Positions 1 through 12,522 of a DNA stretch of 57,390 nucleotides are shown here, piece by piece. The first letter of the stretch is position 1; each line of letters starts with the position of its first letter. Position numbers and translations under genes: made by a program. This stretch comes from Desulfotignum sp. (GTDB lineage Bacteria; Desulfobacterota; Desulfobacteria; Desulfobacterales; Desulfobacteraceae), in assembly GCA_011390635.1 (NCBI GenBank), contig JAABSA010000023.1:1-57390 (forward strand). The letters are read 5' to 3'. The notes below the pieces were generated by a model that was not told where the DNA came from, did not search any database, and saw only the letters and a list, made by a program, of their open reading frames with translations.

Positions 1-1679
1 GAACTGCCCAGGGCTCCGGCAACAACCGGGCCGGTGAAAATGCCGATTCGGGTGCCGGCTGTCGGAAGTTTCTGTGTTTCCAGGGCCGCATTGAGTTCCT
101 CCACTTTCTGCCCCATGGCAATGGCACAAGTAACAGCATTAACCGCATCCTGTGCGATGGCGGCCCGGGTTTCTCTGGGAAACGGCACCCCGAAATTGGC
201 TTTGATGCCGTCCCCGGCGTAATCATCCACAACCCCGCCATGGGCCATGATGGTTTCTGTCATGGCCCCCATATAGGTGTTCAGCCATTCAATCAGGGTC
301 TGGGGTTCAAGGGTCTCGGAAATGGTTGTAAATCCCTTGATATCAGAAAACAGAATGGTCACGGTCATTTTTTGGGGGACAGGACGTCCATTGCTTAAAA
401 ACTGGTCCCGCTGATCCCAAATAGAATCTGCTATTTCCTTGGAAACATGTTTGGAAAACAGCTGCATCAGCACAGATTTGTGTTTTTTTTCCCTGTTGGA
501 CACATAGGCGGTTGACAGTCCGGCGGATGACAGCCAGGCCAGTGCCGGAGGCACCAGGGGTACCCACCACTGGTGCAGGAAGGCAGCGTAGGATAAGATC
601 CAGAGGAAAACAAGTCCGCAGCAGATCACCAGGGAAAACCGCCAGGGGGAACGGATGAAAAATCCGGTTAATGAGCCGGCCAGTCCCCATGCCCATATGA
701 AAGCCGATGCCTGTTTTTTCCCGGCGGTTTTCAAGGGGCGGCTCTCATGCAACCCAAACCGGATCAACTGGCTTGTGAGCCGGGCATGCAGAACAACCCC
801 CGGCATTTGCTGCTCCGCCCGGATACCGAGGCTGAGGGGCGTATAAAAAAGATCTTTGACACTTTGTGCGGAAACACCGATCAATACTATTTTGTCCTGA
901 AAATCTGAAGGATTGATCTGGCCGGACAACAGACGGGTCAGGGAATATGACAGATAAAAATCAGGCGGATCCATGAAATCAATGAGGAACTGATATCCCC
1001 TGTCATCAGAGTCAACATAGCCGCCCTGATTTTTCCCCAGAGGTTTGATGGTGGTTCCGCCCAGCTTCAAATATTCCGGGTGATGTTCATCCGGCTGGGC
1101 GCTGATGCCCTGTTGTTGTAAAAAATGAAGGGCAAGAAGCAGGTTGAACGCGTAATAAACCTCTTTTGTGTCATCCAGAAAAAGAAGCCCTCTTCTGACA
1201 ATACCGCCGGGGTCCACCAAAATGTCATTAAACCCCACCTGGGCGGTATTTTCCAGGATCGGCGGCGGCGGTACACCCCCATTGCCGAATTTTGTCACGC
1301 AGATGATGTTGGAGTTGCTGTCCAGCAGGTCGGTTAATTCTTCAGAACCGGGCGGAATAGGGATATCCCTGAAAATATCCACGCCAATGGCACAGGGGTC
1401 ATGCACCAGGATGTTTTTCAGTGTCTGTGATAAAACGGCATCTGTCAATGGCCACCTGCCTAACGTTTGAATATCCTGTTCAGTGATATGGATCACCACA
1501 ATCCGGGGAACGGGATGCTGTGATTTCGGCCGAAGCCTTATAGACCAGTCATAGGCTGTGAGTTCAAGGCTTTCAAGGGAACCGGAGCTGCGTAACAGCA
1601 GGATCACCAGAAAACAGAGGCCGGATACAATGACCACGGCAACCGGGGTGAACCGTATCAGCTTTTGCCAGGACCGCAT
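1..1679 (-). CDS. CHASE2-domain adenylate/guanylate cyclase (C-terminus cut by window edge)
   Basis: This is a membrane-bound class III nucleotide cyclase that would make cAMP (or cGMP) in response to a periplasmic signal. About 559 codons are in the window. They give a TM segment near residues 10-28, a CHASE2 sensor (about 30-320), two or three further TM segments (about 335-400), then the cyclase domain from about 440. The two metal-binding aspartates are present: D446 in FSDIKGFT and D490 in the YAGDGIKANFG stretch. The end of the catalytic domain lies beyond position 1, so the transition-state residues cannot be checked. The start ATG at 1677-1679 lies 15 nt after the CHAT-gene stop, so the gene is the last visible member of the four-gene secretion operon. 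Family assignment is secure, but whether the nucleotide is ATP or GTP is not decided. Confidence 0.88.
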   Translation of the reverse strand, partial: MRSWQKLIRFTPVAVVIVSGLCFLVILLLRSSGSLESLELTAYDWSIRLRPKSQHPVPRIVVIHITEQDIQTLGRWPLTDAVLSQTLKNILVHDPCAIGVDIFRDIPIPPGSEELTDLLDSNSNIICVTKFGNGGVPPPPILENTAQVGFNDILVDPGGIVRRGLLFLDDTKEVYYAFNLLLALHFLQQQGISAQPDEHHPEYLKLGGTTIKPLGKNQGGYVDSDDRGYQFLIDFMDPPDFYLSYSLTRLLSGQINPSDFQDKIVLIGVSAQSVKDLFYTPLSLGIRAEQQMPGVVLHARLTSQLIRFGLHESRPLKTAGKKQASAFIWAWGLAGSLTGFFIRSPWRFSLVICCGLVFLWILSYAAFLHQWWVPLVPPALAWLSSAGLSTAYVSNREKKHKSVLMQLFSKHVSKEIADSIWDQRDQFLSNGRPVPQKMTVTILFSDIKGFTTISETLEPQTLIEWLNTYMGAMTETIMAHGGVVDDYAGDGIKANFGVPFPRETRAAIAQDAVNAVTCAIAMGQKVEELNAALETQKLPTAGTRIGIFTGPVVAGALGS

Positions 1680-1694
1680 GAAAGACGTTTATAC

Positions 1695-4073
1695 CTACAG
1701 CCAGTTATTGATGAGCAAAAAGGGAGACCAGTATCCCGGGTGTTCATATCTTGAATCCTCCAGCAGGCGCAACTGGGCATGCTGAAGCGCCGCAGCCCTT
1801 GAAACAGAAGGATCTTTGATCTGCAGATAAAACTGTTTGATCATAAGGGAAGATGCCATGTCATTGATGAACCACAGGGTGGCCAGCGCACTTCTTGCCC
1901 CGGCTTTTACAGCCACTCCTGCCATGCCCAGGGCCGCCAGGTCGTCACCGGCAGCACTTTCACAGGCACTCAATGCCAGCAGATCCAGAGGGGTGTTGCG
2001 AAACTGCAGAAACCCGGCATACTTGTCCAGTGTTTCCATGGTCAGTTTTTCGTCAAACGCCAGGATAAAGGTGCGGTCTGCATCCCCCTGGAACTGGCCG
2101 TGAGAGGCAATGTGCAGGATGTTGAATTCATCCTTTTTCAAATCCTGTTCCATATTGGAAATCAGGAATTCCTGATCCAGCAGCAGTTTGCTTGAAAAAA
2201 GCCTGCTGATATTCTGAAGTTCGGAGGCGACTTCCGGCAGCGGTGGAAACCCCTGGGATGCCCGGGTAATGCCGGCGGCAAGGATTTTCAGGTCTTCTCT
2301 TTTTATGGGGGTGGGATCAACGAGATTCAGCCCTACTGTAACAGCACTGGCATATTTCTGGACAAGAAACCGGGTGCCGTCATGAAGTGCCGCCATGGGA
2401 ACGGTTCGCAGCGGGCCCGGTGGGACAAACACAAGGGTGTCGGGTGGAAAGGTGGAAAGCTCCTTTTCCAGGGGGCGTATCAGATAATCATATAGTTTCC
2501 GGGCATGGGGAAGAAACTCCCAGGTGGTGAGTTTTTCCAGTTTTCTGCGAAACTCTCTGATCTCTCTGGTCACTGTTTCCTGTCGTTCATGAACCGTAAA
2601 CTGCTGCATGCCTGATGGAAAACTCACCAGCAGTTCCATGCGGTTCTCAAGCATGATGGGATAAATCACTACAGTGTTTTTGGAAATGTCTTCAAGATCA
2701 ACATGCTGGAAACTGCCGGCATCCACACAATCATCCTTGAAATACTCTCTGAGTTCATACACCCGCAGCAGCTCCACAACCTCTCGTGCTTCAAGCAGGA
2801 GCGATTCACGTGCCTGCTGATCTTTCATAGAGCTGCTTTGCTCAAGCAGTAAATCAACCAGTTCAAAACAGACAGATCCGACAATTTTTCTGAAGGCAGC
2901 CTGCTGGATATCATGGCAGTTGTCAATTTCATAACGGATGGACTCCAGGGTATAAATCGCCCGCCGATATGCATCAACCGCTTCGGGCATGTTGTCCATC
3001 TGTTTATGAATACGTCCTGTCTGCCACTGCCATCTGTAAAGGGATTCAGGCGCATACACCTGTTGTGCCGACAGCACGGCCTTCCGGGTCATTGTCAGCG
3101 CATCCGCATATTGGTGCGTATCTTCATACAACCTGCCTGTATAGCCGAGGGCGTAGGATGCTGTGCGGTGATCACCGAGCCTTTGGGCAATTTGTGAAGC
3201 CTGGGTGAAAAGGGTGTGGCAGCGGCGCAGCATTTCATTGTCAGGATCCGGCAGCAGGTTTTCAAGCGCCTGCCAGGCAAGACCCGCTTGTATCAGTCCC
3301 AGTGCCTTGGATCTTGAGTCTTTCAGGCGCTGAAGATTATTCACAGCCTCTTCGAGTAAGGTCTGGACACCGGTAACGTCATTGTTTTCCATGCAGGCCC
3401 GGGCCTGGTTTATCTGGGCAGTGCCTGTTAAAAGAAAATTTTTGTCTGTTTTTGAAAGTGCTGCGCTGCTTGCATATGTTTGTACTGCAGCTGGAAAATT
3501 TTTCCTGACCAGATAAAGATTGCCCTGGTGATTCAGAATAGATGCTGTAAGCGCAGGGTCATCGAGTTTTTGTGCAATGGAAAGGCTGTGGGCCAGACAT
3601 GTTTCAGCAAAATCATTGTTCCCCAATACAGTGTGCAGGTTTCCCAGCTGATTCAGTACAGATGCCTGGTAGAAATGATTTTCCGAGGATTCTGCCAAAG
3701 ACAGTGCTTTATCCAATATGTCCAGGGCCTTATTACTCTGTCCCGTCGTTTCATATGCCCGTGACAGTTCAATCATCACCATGCACTGGCCTGCAGTGTT
3801 TTTATTTTTTCCAAACATTTTTTCTGCCTGGATCCAGTTGGTGACTGCTGATTCAAACTGGCCTTTGTTACATGCGGTCTTTCCTTGTTCCTGAAAATCC
3901 CGGGCTGAAAGGGTTTTTTGGGACAAAACCGGTTTGTTTCCATCGGCTCCTTTTGACCTGGTTTGTAACGTACATCCGGAAAACACCAATCCAGCCATTA
4001 TCGATAGAACCATTGTCAACAGGAAAATCCCCTTAACAGAGATACATTGTTTTATTGATATATGTCGCATCAT
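1695..4073 (-). CDS. TPR-CHAT caspase-like lipoprotein
   Basis: A 792-aa protein with a lipoprotein signal (hydrophobic stretch ending in the lipobox VFSGC near residue 34). About 350 residues of TPR-like helical repeats follow (about 55-400), then a C-terminal CHAT domain (about 480-790). The CHAT cysteine-protease dyad appears intact: H658 in IASHGQ and C704 in LSACES. CHAT proteins are caspase-like peptidases often coupled to TPR arrays, so this one is predicted to act on the periplasmic side of a membrane. It lies 24 nt downstream of the TpsB gene and 15 nt upstream of the cyclase gene, so it is almost certainly co-transcribed with both. The substrate is unknown. The exported TpsA protein or the TpsB barrel are natural candidates by context only. 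Confidence 0.9.
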   Translation of the reverse strand: MMRHISIKQCISVKGIFLLTMVLSIMAGLVFSGCTLQTRSKGADGNKPVLSQKTLSARDFQEQGKTACNKGQFESAVTNWIQAEKMFGKNKNTAGQCMVMIELSRAYETTGQSNKALDILDKALSLAESSENHFYQASVLNQLGNLHTVLGNNDFAETCLAHSLSIAQKLDDPALTASILNHQGNLYLVRKNFPAAVQTYASSAALSKTDKNFLLTGTAQINQARACMENNDVTGVQTLLEEAVNNLQRLKDSRSKALGLIQAGLAWQALENLLPDPDNEMLRRCHTLFTQASQIAQRLGDHRTASYALGYTGRLYEDTHQYADALTMTRKAVLSAQQVYAPESLYRWQWQTGRIHKQMDNMPEAVDAYRRAIYTLESIRYEIDNCHDIQQAAFRKIVGSVCFELVDLLLEQSSSMKDQQARESLLLEAREVVELLRVYELREYFKDDCVDAGSFQHVDLEDISKNTVVIYPIMLENRMELLVSFPSGMQQFTVHERQETVTREIREFRRKLEKLTTWEFLPHARKLYDYLIRPLEKELSTFPPDTLVFVPPGPLRTVPMAALHDGTRFLVQKYASAVTVGLNLVDPTPIKREDLKILAAGITRASQGFPPLPEVASELQNISRLFSSKLLLDQEFLISNMEQDLKKDEFNILHIASHGQFQGDADRTFILAFDEKLTMETLDKYAGFLQFRNTPLDLLALSACESAAGDDLAALGMAGVAVKAGARSALATLWFINDMASSLMIKQFYLQIKDPSVSRAAALQHAQLRLLEDSRYEHPGYWSPFLLINNWL

Positions 4074-4097
4074 ACCTGTACGCCTTTTTTCATGGTG

Positions 4098-5717
4098 TTA
4101 AAAATTTTGTACCAGAAATTGAAAATGTATCCCATCATCCTGTAAATTGCCCCCGGGTGTGTCAATATCCCGTAACGGAATTCCCCAGTAGATTTCAATT
4201 TGCGGACGTATTTCAAAGGGTGTCTTCAGTAAACATCCGGACCATCTCAATCCGAGGCCGATGCTGGAGATATGGTCCGGAGAGGGCGTATCGAGTGATT
4301 TGTTCCAGGCTTCTCCAAAGTCAAAAAAAGCCGCCAACTGGAGGTATTCTGTCCAGCCTTTGTCCTGAATCAGGGGCACCCGGGCTTCCAGTGAAGTTAT
4401 GAATGCCTGATCCCGAACCAGCTGGTTTTCCCGGTATCCCCTGACCGTGTATCGGCCCCCAACGTCAATCTGTTCAAGGCCCAGCAGGGAATCACTGGCA
4501 AGCTGCAGGTCGGCTCTGAACAGCAGCTGGGTATCCAGTGTGTTGAATTTTTTTGCCCATTGAAACTGGCCCAGCCAGGAAAAAAAATCCCCATCAGGAA
4601 GACCATTATCATGTATGGTTGCATCCAGTTCATTTATGCCGAGGCTGAATTGGGACCGCAGGGCCGCAACCTGTTTTTGGGTGCGGTATGTCCACTCCTG
4701 GGAGAATCGCAGCACTGTATTGACCGATTTTCCATTTTCAGCCCCCTGGGAGAATGAAAATGGTTCTCCCAGCAAATAGGTTCTGCTCCTGTTGTTTTCA
4801 CCGGATAAGGCCAGGGCAAATTCCTGGGTAAGGGTTCGGTAAAAAGGATGTCTCAGGGTAATCTGGTATACTTCCGACTCGCTGCTGATATCAAGGTCTT
4901 CAAAAATGCCTTCTGTAACATCAAAATCACTTTTACGATAACGCATGGTCAATGTGGTGTCACGGGCGGTTACGGGAAATAAATACCAGACATCGATCTG
5001 GGTATTGTTTTCCTCTGATAACAGTCCGTTTACATGAAAAATATCCCCGTGTCCGGTAAGATTCTGGTGGGTGATGTTTGCCATCCACTGCTCGGAGCCA
5101 ACAGCAGGCACCTGGTAATTATTGAATCCCAGCTGCACCTGAAAAGGGTTTTGTTCCTCCACTCTTACGTTCATCAGGCTGTCCCCCAAATTTATCCCGG
5201 GTTTGAGTTCCGCCTGAATATGGGCGATACGGTGGTCCTGCTGCAGCTGCTGCAGTCTTTTCTGCAGTGATGCAACATTCAACGGGCGGTCTGTTTCCAA
5301 AAAAAGCCTGTCTTCTATATATTTTTTGGAAAACCATTTATTATCGAAAATATCTACCTGGGACACCCTGCCTTCAATAATGTGAAATACGATTTTTCCT
5401 TTTTCAGCAATCTGGTCAGGAATAACCGCCCCTGAATTTACATACCCTTTGTTAATATAATTCAGTGTCAACACATGCCGGATCTCTTCGATGATTTCAT
5501 CTGTCAATGGGTGATTTACATATGGGTCTGTGATCTTTTTGAGTTCCCGGTCTGAAAAAACCGTGCTTCCTTTTACCTGTATCTCTTTTATGACAACACC
5601 TGGCCTTTGGGCCTGGGCATGTACATTCAGGACCATTGTGCAGATAATGATTGTAAGGGCAAAGGAAAACAGACTTTTTCCGATCCCGGGAGGTGTCAAA
5701 ATCTGAAAATTATCCAT
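4098..5717 (-). CDS. TpsB outer-membrane transporter, ShlB/FhaC/HecB family
   Basis: A 539-aa two-partner-secretion translocator that would move the neighbouring TpsA exoprotein across the outer membrane. It has an N-terminal signal peptide (about residues 10-36), a POTRA-type region (about 40-200, beginning VIKEIQVKGSTVF), then a C-terminal beta-barrel. The barrel carries the family motif VRGYRENQ in its last quarter. The chain ends in phenylalanine (LVQNF), as is usual for barrels assembled by BamA. Length matches the family. The start at 5717 lies 24 nt after the TpsA stop and is preceded by AAAGG at a workable distance. Gene order TpsA-TpsB is standard for this secretion type. Confidence 0.92.
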   Translation of the reverse strand: MDNFQILTPPGIGKSLFSFALTIIICTMVLNVHAQAQRPGVVIKEIQVKGSTVFSDRELKKITDPYVNHPLTDEIIEEIRHVLTLNYINKGYVNSGAVIPDQIAEKGKIVFHIIEGRVSQVDIFDNKWFSKKYIEDRLFLETDRPLNVASLQKRLQQLQQDHRIAHIQAELKPGINLGDSLMNVRVEEQNPFQVQLGFNNYQVPAVGSEQWMANITHQNLTGHGDIFHVNGLLSEENNTQIDVWYLFPVTARDTTLTMRYRKSDFDVTEGIFEDLDISSESEVYQITLRHPFYRTLTQEFALALSGENNRSRTYLLGEPFSFSQGAENGKSVNTVLRFSQEWTYRTQKQVAALRSQFSLGINELDATIHDNGLPDGDFFSWLGQFQWAKKFNTLDTQLLFRADLQLASDSLLGLEQIDVGGRYTVRGYRENQLVRDQAFITSLEARVPLIQDKGWTEYLQLAAFFDFGEAWNKSLDTPSPDHISSIGLGLRWSGCLLKTPFEIRPQIEIYWGIPLRDIDTPGGNLQDDGIHFQFLVQNF

Positions 5718-5741
5718 GTATCAAATACCTTTATCAATGCT

Positions 5742-8486
5742 TTATTGTGAGGGCAAAGGGCTTGACAAAAACCTTTCAGGACCTGTCGGGATGCTGTCCC
5801 GCCCTTTTATCATGAAACTGCTGTATTCTCCTTTTTGCACCCTTGCCAGACAGGGTTCTCTGAGCAGGGCCACCACACTTTTGAAATCCTTTGATAAAGG
5901 CGATACAAGACCGGATACATTGGTTATCGGTGACCGGATATCCACCTGGCCGTCAATGCCAAGGGAGGAGGATGCATCAACGATGCTGCCAGGATCAGCC
6001 AGAAACAGATCAGATACAATTGCAATATTGCCCCCTTTTCCTTCAAAAGCATTGGCTGTGATTCTGCTGTCCTTAAGGAGGACATACCGGGGATCGATAC
6101 TGATATTACCGCCAATTGTCTGAATGCCTCCTCCGACACTGGCGGTAATCCTGCTGTCATCCAGGCGGACCATATAGGGAGCGGTAATAAATATATCCCC
6201 GCCATCGGCATGCATGGCCTCTGTTGTGACAGCACTATTCCTCATCAGCAAGGCTTCATCCGCCGCTACAGATACACTTCCGGCATTGCCGGTCCCGAAA
6301 CCGGCACTGCTGATTCGACCGCCATCAGTCAGGTTAAGGTTTCGACCTGCTATTGCAATGCTGCCGCCAATGCCTGCGCCCTGGGATTCAGCACTGATTT
6401 CACCCTCTTTGACAACTGATAAATCCCCGGACAGATTGGCGTTGATGTTTCCGCCCCGCCCATCCATGGTAGAGGTTGATAGACCCGTAAAATCAAAATC
6501 AAGGAGATCAGACGGCGGCAGGTTCCCGGCACCGGTGATGGTCATCGTCCGGGCATTGATGGCTATGTCACCGGAATTGCCGGCACCCAGAAAAGAGTCA
6601 GCATAGATCCGCCCGCGCGATGTAAGATCAATGGCCCCGGCATTGATGATAATGTTACCAGCCTGGCCAGGTGCACTATAATCAAGACCGGTCCGTATGG
6701 CCCCGCCTTTGGACAGGGATAACTGATCTGATGTAATTTCTATGTTGCCGCCAAGGCCGGTGGCGTAGTCTCCAAATACCCGGCCGTCTATGGAGGACAA
6801 ATAGTATACGTCGGAATCTGCAGCAAAACCGCTGACCATAAGATTCCTGGTATTTATCTTAAGATCAGCGCCCTTTCCCGAGCCATAAAGAACCGTGCTA
6901 ATACGTCCTCCATCAATGATGTGCAGATTCTCGGCTGTTACTTTTATGGTGCCGCCGTCTGAATAGTAATCAGTCTGGGCATATATGCCGGTTTCTGCGT
7001 AGATCTCTGTCAAGGCAGAACGGTTGGCAGCGGAAATAAAAATATCCGGAGCTGATACATCAATATCGCCTCCCTTACCGCTCCCAAATGCAAGAACGCC
7101 AATATTTGCTGCATCGGAAATCCGTAATGTGCCGGTGGAATGCAGCACAATATCCCCGGTGTCTCCCTCTGCGAAGGTTTGCGAGGCTATCATAAAACCG
7201 TTCTGCAATACAGTATTGCCGGTTGCAATATCAATATTTCCTGTTTTTCCAGACCCGGCGGATGCGGAAGAGATATATCCGTAAAAACCGATGCTGGTGA
7301 AAGAATCTTCATTAATATTTTCATCGCCCAATTGAACATTCGCAGCAGTTATACTTATATCACCGCCATTGCCTGAGATGCTGCTGGTATAGGGATCAAG
7401 CGGGCTGGTCTGGGTGTCGATCAACGCCGCATGGGTCATAAGGAAATCGTTTTCAAGTGCGATCCGACAGCCCGTCCCCGGATGGTTGTTTTCACCATAA
7501 CTTGCTGCAAAAATGTAAAAATTATCAAGATGCAGTGAGTCTCCCCTTATATCTGCAACACCTCCCGGGTTACCATAGATATCCATGCCGCCATCCTTGA
7601 AAAGAATTCTGCCTCCCCTGATAACGATGGAACCCGCACCCTGGGTTGTGTAATCATTTGCCATAACACTCAGTTTTGCGCCTTCAGAGAATGTGATTTT
7701 TCCCAATTGAGAAAATGAGTCTATCCCGAAGTCGATACCTCCAGGGCCAACCTCTCCTGGTGAAGCAACACTGACAAGATGTATTCTGCCTGCCGGCGCC
7801 GTAAGCACGCCGGGCATATATAATATATCTTCAGGTGTAACCGGAGTGCCGGTAAAAGTGATATCTCCGCCGATTACCGATACCGTTTCTCCTTGAGGCA
7901 CTTGCAGAAAAGAATTATTTGCGGATATTTCCGCCGGAGAGGAAGTCAGGAAACCAAAAGCTGCTGGTGGATCAACAGTTAGAAGGCTTGTTTTTGCCGG
8001 ATCTGCATAAAAGATTCCGATGTTACCCAGAGAAATATAATCTGACGTGCTCACATGAAAAGATCCATTCACATCCAGTCTGGCATTGGGGCCGAATAAA
8101 AACCCGCTGGGATTCATCAAATACAAATTGGCAGAGGGAACTGCCGCTATAAGCCCGTCAATGCTGGAAGGGGTTCCACCGGTTATCCGGCCGATAATAT
8201 TTTGGATAGCAGCCGGCCCACCAAAGGTTGCACTCTGATCCGCATCGAGATTGAATTTTTTGAAACTGTGAAATAGATTACTGTTATTTATGATTCTGCC
8301 ATATTCGGCATTGATTTGAAAATCAGGTCCGCTTAGTGCCATTTGAGGTCCGAGTGTCCCATCTAAGGAAACCTCTGCCTGGCTCACAAGCACATAAAAA
8401 AACACTTCACAAAAAAGAAAGATTAGAAAAAAAAAAGAAAGATTTGCCGGTAAAACGAAGTAAATTACACATTCCCACCACCTCAT
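5742..8486 (-). CDS. TpsA exoprotein with filamentous-haemagglutinin N-terminal domain
   Basis: A 914-aa secreted beta-helix protein. After a very hydrophobic N-terminus comes a TPS secretion domain (about residues 40-290) with the usual signatures, such as FHSFKKFNLDADQSATF and NLYLMNPSGFLFGPNARL. The rest is repetitive, glycine- and isoleucine-rich sequence of the kind that forms a beta-helix, with recurring GNIxI and GGDI strings. The C-terminus (EPCLAR...SSFMIKGR) matches an ending I recall from other stand-alone TpsA proteins. No toxin domain follows and no small immunity gene is present. The start is uncertain: the purine-rich GAGGTGG is at codons 1-4 rather than upstream, and a run of T's inside the signal sequence is prone to slippage. 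It is the first gene of the operon with TpsB, CHAT and cyclase genes. Confidence 0.88.
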   Translation of the reverse strand: MRWWECVIYFVLPANLSFFFLIFLFCEVFFYVLVSQAEVSLDGTLGPQMALSGPDFQINAEYGRIINNSNLFHSFKKFNLDADQSATFGGPAAIQNIIGRITGGTPSSIDGLIAAVPSANLYLMNPSGFLFGPNARLDVNGSFHVSTSDYISLGNIGIFYADPAKTSLLTVDPPAAFGFLTSSPAEISANNSFLQVPQGETVSVIGGDITFTGTPVTPEDILYMPGVLTAPAGRIHLVSVASPGEVGPGGIDFGIDSFSQLGKITFSEGAKLSVMANDYTTQGAGSIVIRGGRILFKDGGMDIYGNPGGVADIRGDSLHLDNFYIFAASYGENNHPGTGCRIALENDFLMTHAALIDTQTSPLDPYTSSISGNGGDISITAANVQLGDENINEDSFTSIGFYGYISSASAGSGKTGNIDIATGNTVLQNGFMIASQTFAEGDTGDIVLHSTGTLRISDAANIGVLAFGSGKGGDIDVSAPDIFISAANRSALTEIYAETGIYAQTDYYSDGGTIKVTAENLHIIDGGRISTVLYGSGKGADLKINTRNLMVSGFAADSDVYYLSSIDGRVFGDYATGLGGNIEITSDQLSLSKGGAIRTGLDYSAPGQAGNIIINAGAIDLTSRGRIYADSFLGAGNSGDIAINARTMTITGAGNLPPSDLLDFDFTGLSTSTMDGRGGNINANLSGDLSVVKEGEISAESQGAGIGGSIAIAGRNLNLTDGGRISSAGFGTGNAGSVSVAADEALLMRNSAVTTEAMHADGGDIFITAPYMVRLDDSRITASVGGGIQTIGGNISIDPRYVLLKDSRITANAFEGKGGNIAIVSDLFLADPGSIVDASSSLGIDGQVDIRSPITNVSGLVSPLSKDFKSVVALLREPCLARVQKGEYSSFMIKGRDSIPTGPERFLSSPLPSQ

Positions 8487-9165
8487 TTTTCAAAATAATA
8501 TGAAAAAAATTTCAGATACCTGCGTTCATATTCAAAATTTCTGCCTGCAAAGAAAAAGAATTCATCTGTTTAAAGTTGAAAAAATTATTTCAGATAAATC
8601 AATTAGCAGGGACAAAGGGGCAGGATCATGCGGCAATAGAGAAAAAGCAGAGTGATGTATATATCAAGAACAATAATCAGAAGGAAGAATAAAAACAATA
8701 TTTCCCTTTCCGTATTCTGGTTCCTTATATCAATACCTCTCCTGTGTCAACATATAAAATTGAATTTTCCATGTATTTTCTATATCGGACACAAATCTTT
8801 TTGGGATGGGGAAAGTAATTAATATATTACAAAAAATGAAAGAAAGATAAAAAAGAATCAGACATGTTTCTGTGCCCCTGAATAGAGTATAATGCAATTA
8901 AAATTTGCAGGAACAAGTGTTTACATTCAATTAAAAATACTGTTAAGTTGGGGAAAGACCTTTGGTAAAAAATTCTACAAAAAGCAGGGCCATGCATTTT
9001 TTTTCCACCAGAACCAAATTGATATTTGTTCTCAGCCTCCATTTTCACGCTGCCCGGGCTGGAAAACATTACCCGGGACATCCTGGCAGCCAAAAACAAG
9101 GGCCGTAATTGTATTGTTTTGGACGGGCAAACCCCAACAGCAGATGAATAAAAGAGGAGAAGGCC
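8487..9165. other. AT-rich intergenic region with a GC step and a possible gene remnant
   Basis: About 680 nt with no intact gene between the divergent TpsA operon and the NTF2-like gene. Positions 8487 to about 9030 are strongly AT-rich with many A/T runs, unlike the rest of the window. At about 9035 composition switches to GC-rich. A short open stretch then reads on the plus strand to a stop at about 9147-9149, with codon use like real genes (LPGLENITRDILAAKNKG...). It has no good start and looks like the 3' end of a decayed gene. A possible minus-strand promoter is listed separately. I saw no tRNA-like or CRISPR-like structure. Confidence 0.5.
8724..8750 (-). promoter_or_regulatory. candidate sigma-70 promoter for the TpsA operon
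   Basis: On the minus strand TTGACA (8750-8745) is followed after 15 nt by TATAAG (8729-8724). The -35 is perfect but the spacer is short; shifting to TAAGGA gives 17 nt with a poorer -10. It would leave a leader of about 230 nt before the TpsA start. Confidence 0.3.
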
Positions 9166-9582
9166 ATGAAGCTGACAAGAAAAGAGATAAAACAGCAGCT
9201 GGCAGACTGGTACAGGGCCTGGGACAGGCATGATCTGGACCAGGTCATGACATTTTTCCACGAGGACATCTTTTTTGAAAACTGGACCGGGGCATATGTC
9301 AAGGGAAAAGAAAACCTCCGCTCCGCCTGGCACTCCTGGTTTGAAAACCACGGCAATTTCCGGTTTCTGGAGGCGGAAACCTTTGTGGATGAAGCCATGC
9401 AGAAAGCCTGTTACCGCTGGCTTCTGGAATGGCCATCCATGGAGCCGGGATATGAAAACAAGACCGAGCTGCGCAAAGGGGTGGATGTGCTGCATTTCAA
9501 AGACGGCAAGATCATCTCAAAACTGACCTTTTCCAAAACCTTTGTTGAAATAGACAACCACCGCCATATCCTGCATCTTTGA
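9166..9582 (+). CDS. NTF2-like / SnoaL-like protein
   Basis: A 138-aa soluble protein with the cone-shaped NTF2-like fold pattern: an N-terminal helix pair (LADWYRAWDRHDLDQVMTFF), acidic and aromatic pocket residues (FFENWTGAY), then four beta strands ending in KDGKIISKLTF. Members of this fold are polyketide cyclases, isomerases or small-ligand-binding proteins, and sequence alone does not say which. AGGAGAAGG lies 5 nt before the ATG. It stands alone, divergent from the TpsA operon and convergent with ligA. A second, unrelated NTF2-like protein is encoded at 52203-52628. Confidence 0.75.
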   Translation: MKLTRKEIKQQLADWYRAWDRHDLDQVMTFFHEDIFFENWTGAYVKGKENLRSAWHSWFENHGNFRFLEAETFVDEAMQKACYRWLLEWPSMEPGYENKTELRKGVDVLHFKDGKIISKLTFSKTFVEIDNHRHILHL

Positions 9583-9727
9583 CATCCTCCCTGGAGAAAA
9601 AGGATTCATGAACACTCTCTGCGTCCCAACAGGGATGACCCCAGGGGCACCGGGAGCGAGGCACAGTGCCCGGTTACCCGGTACTGCAGGTTCATGTTTC
9701 ATCAGTCGCTATTCCCATCAGCCGGCA

Positions 9728-12522
<2,795 letters not shown>

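Noticed and set aside
5742-8486. Contact-dependent inhibition (CdiA-type) toxin system
   Set aside because: The TpsA protein is only 914 aa, ends in a non-toxin tail, lacks a VENN-like junction, and no small immunity gene follows.
9583-9727. Terminator or small RNA between the NTF2-like gene and ligA
   Set aside because: A GGCAC-AGT-GCC-type inverted repeat with flanking CACCGGG/CCCGGT is visible, but no T-run follows in either direction and no promoter was found.
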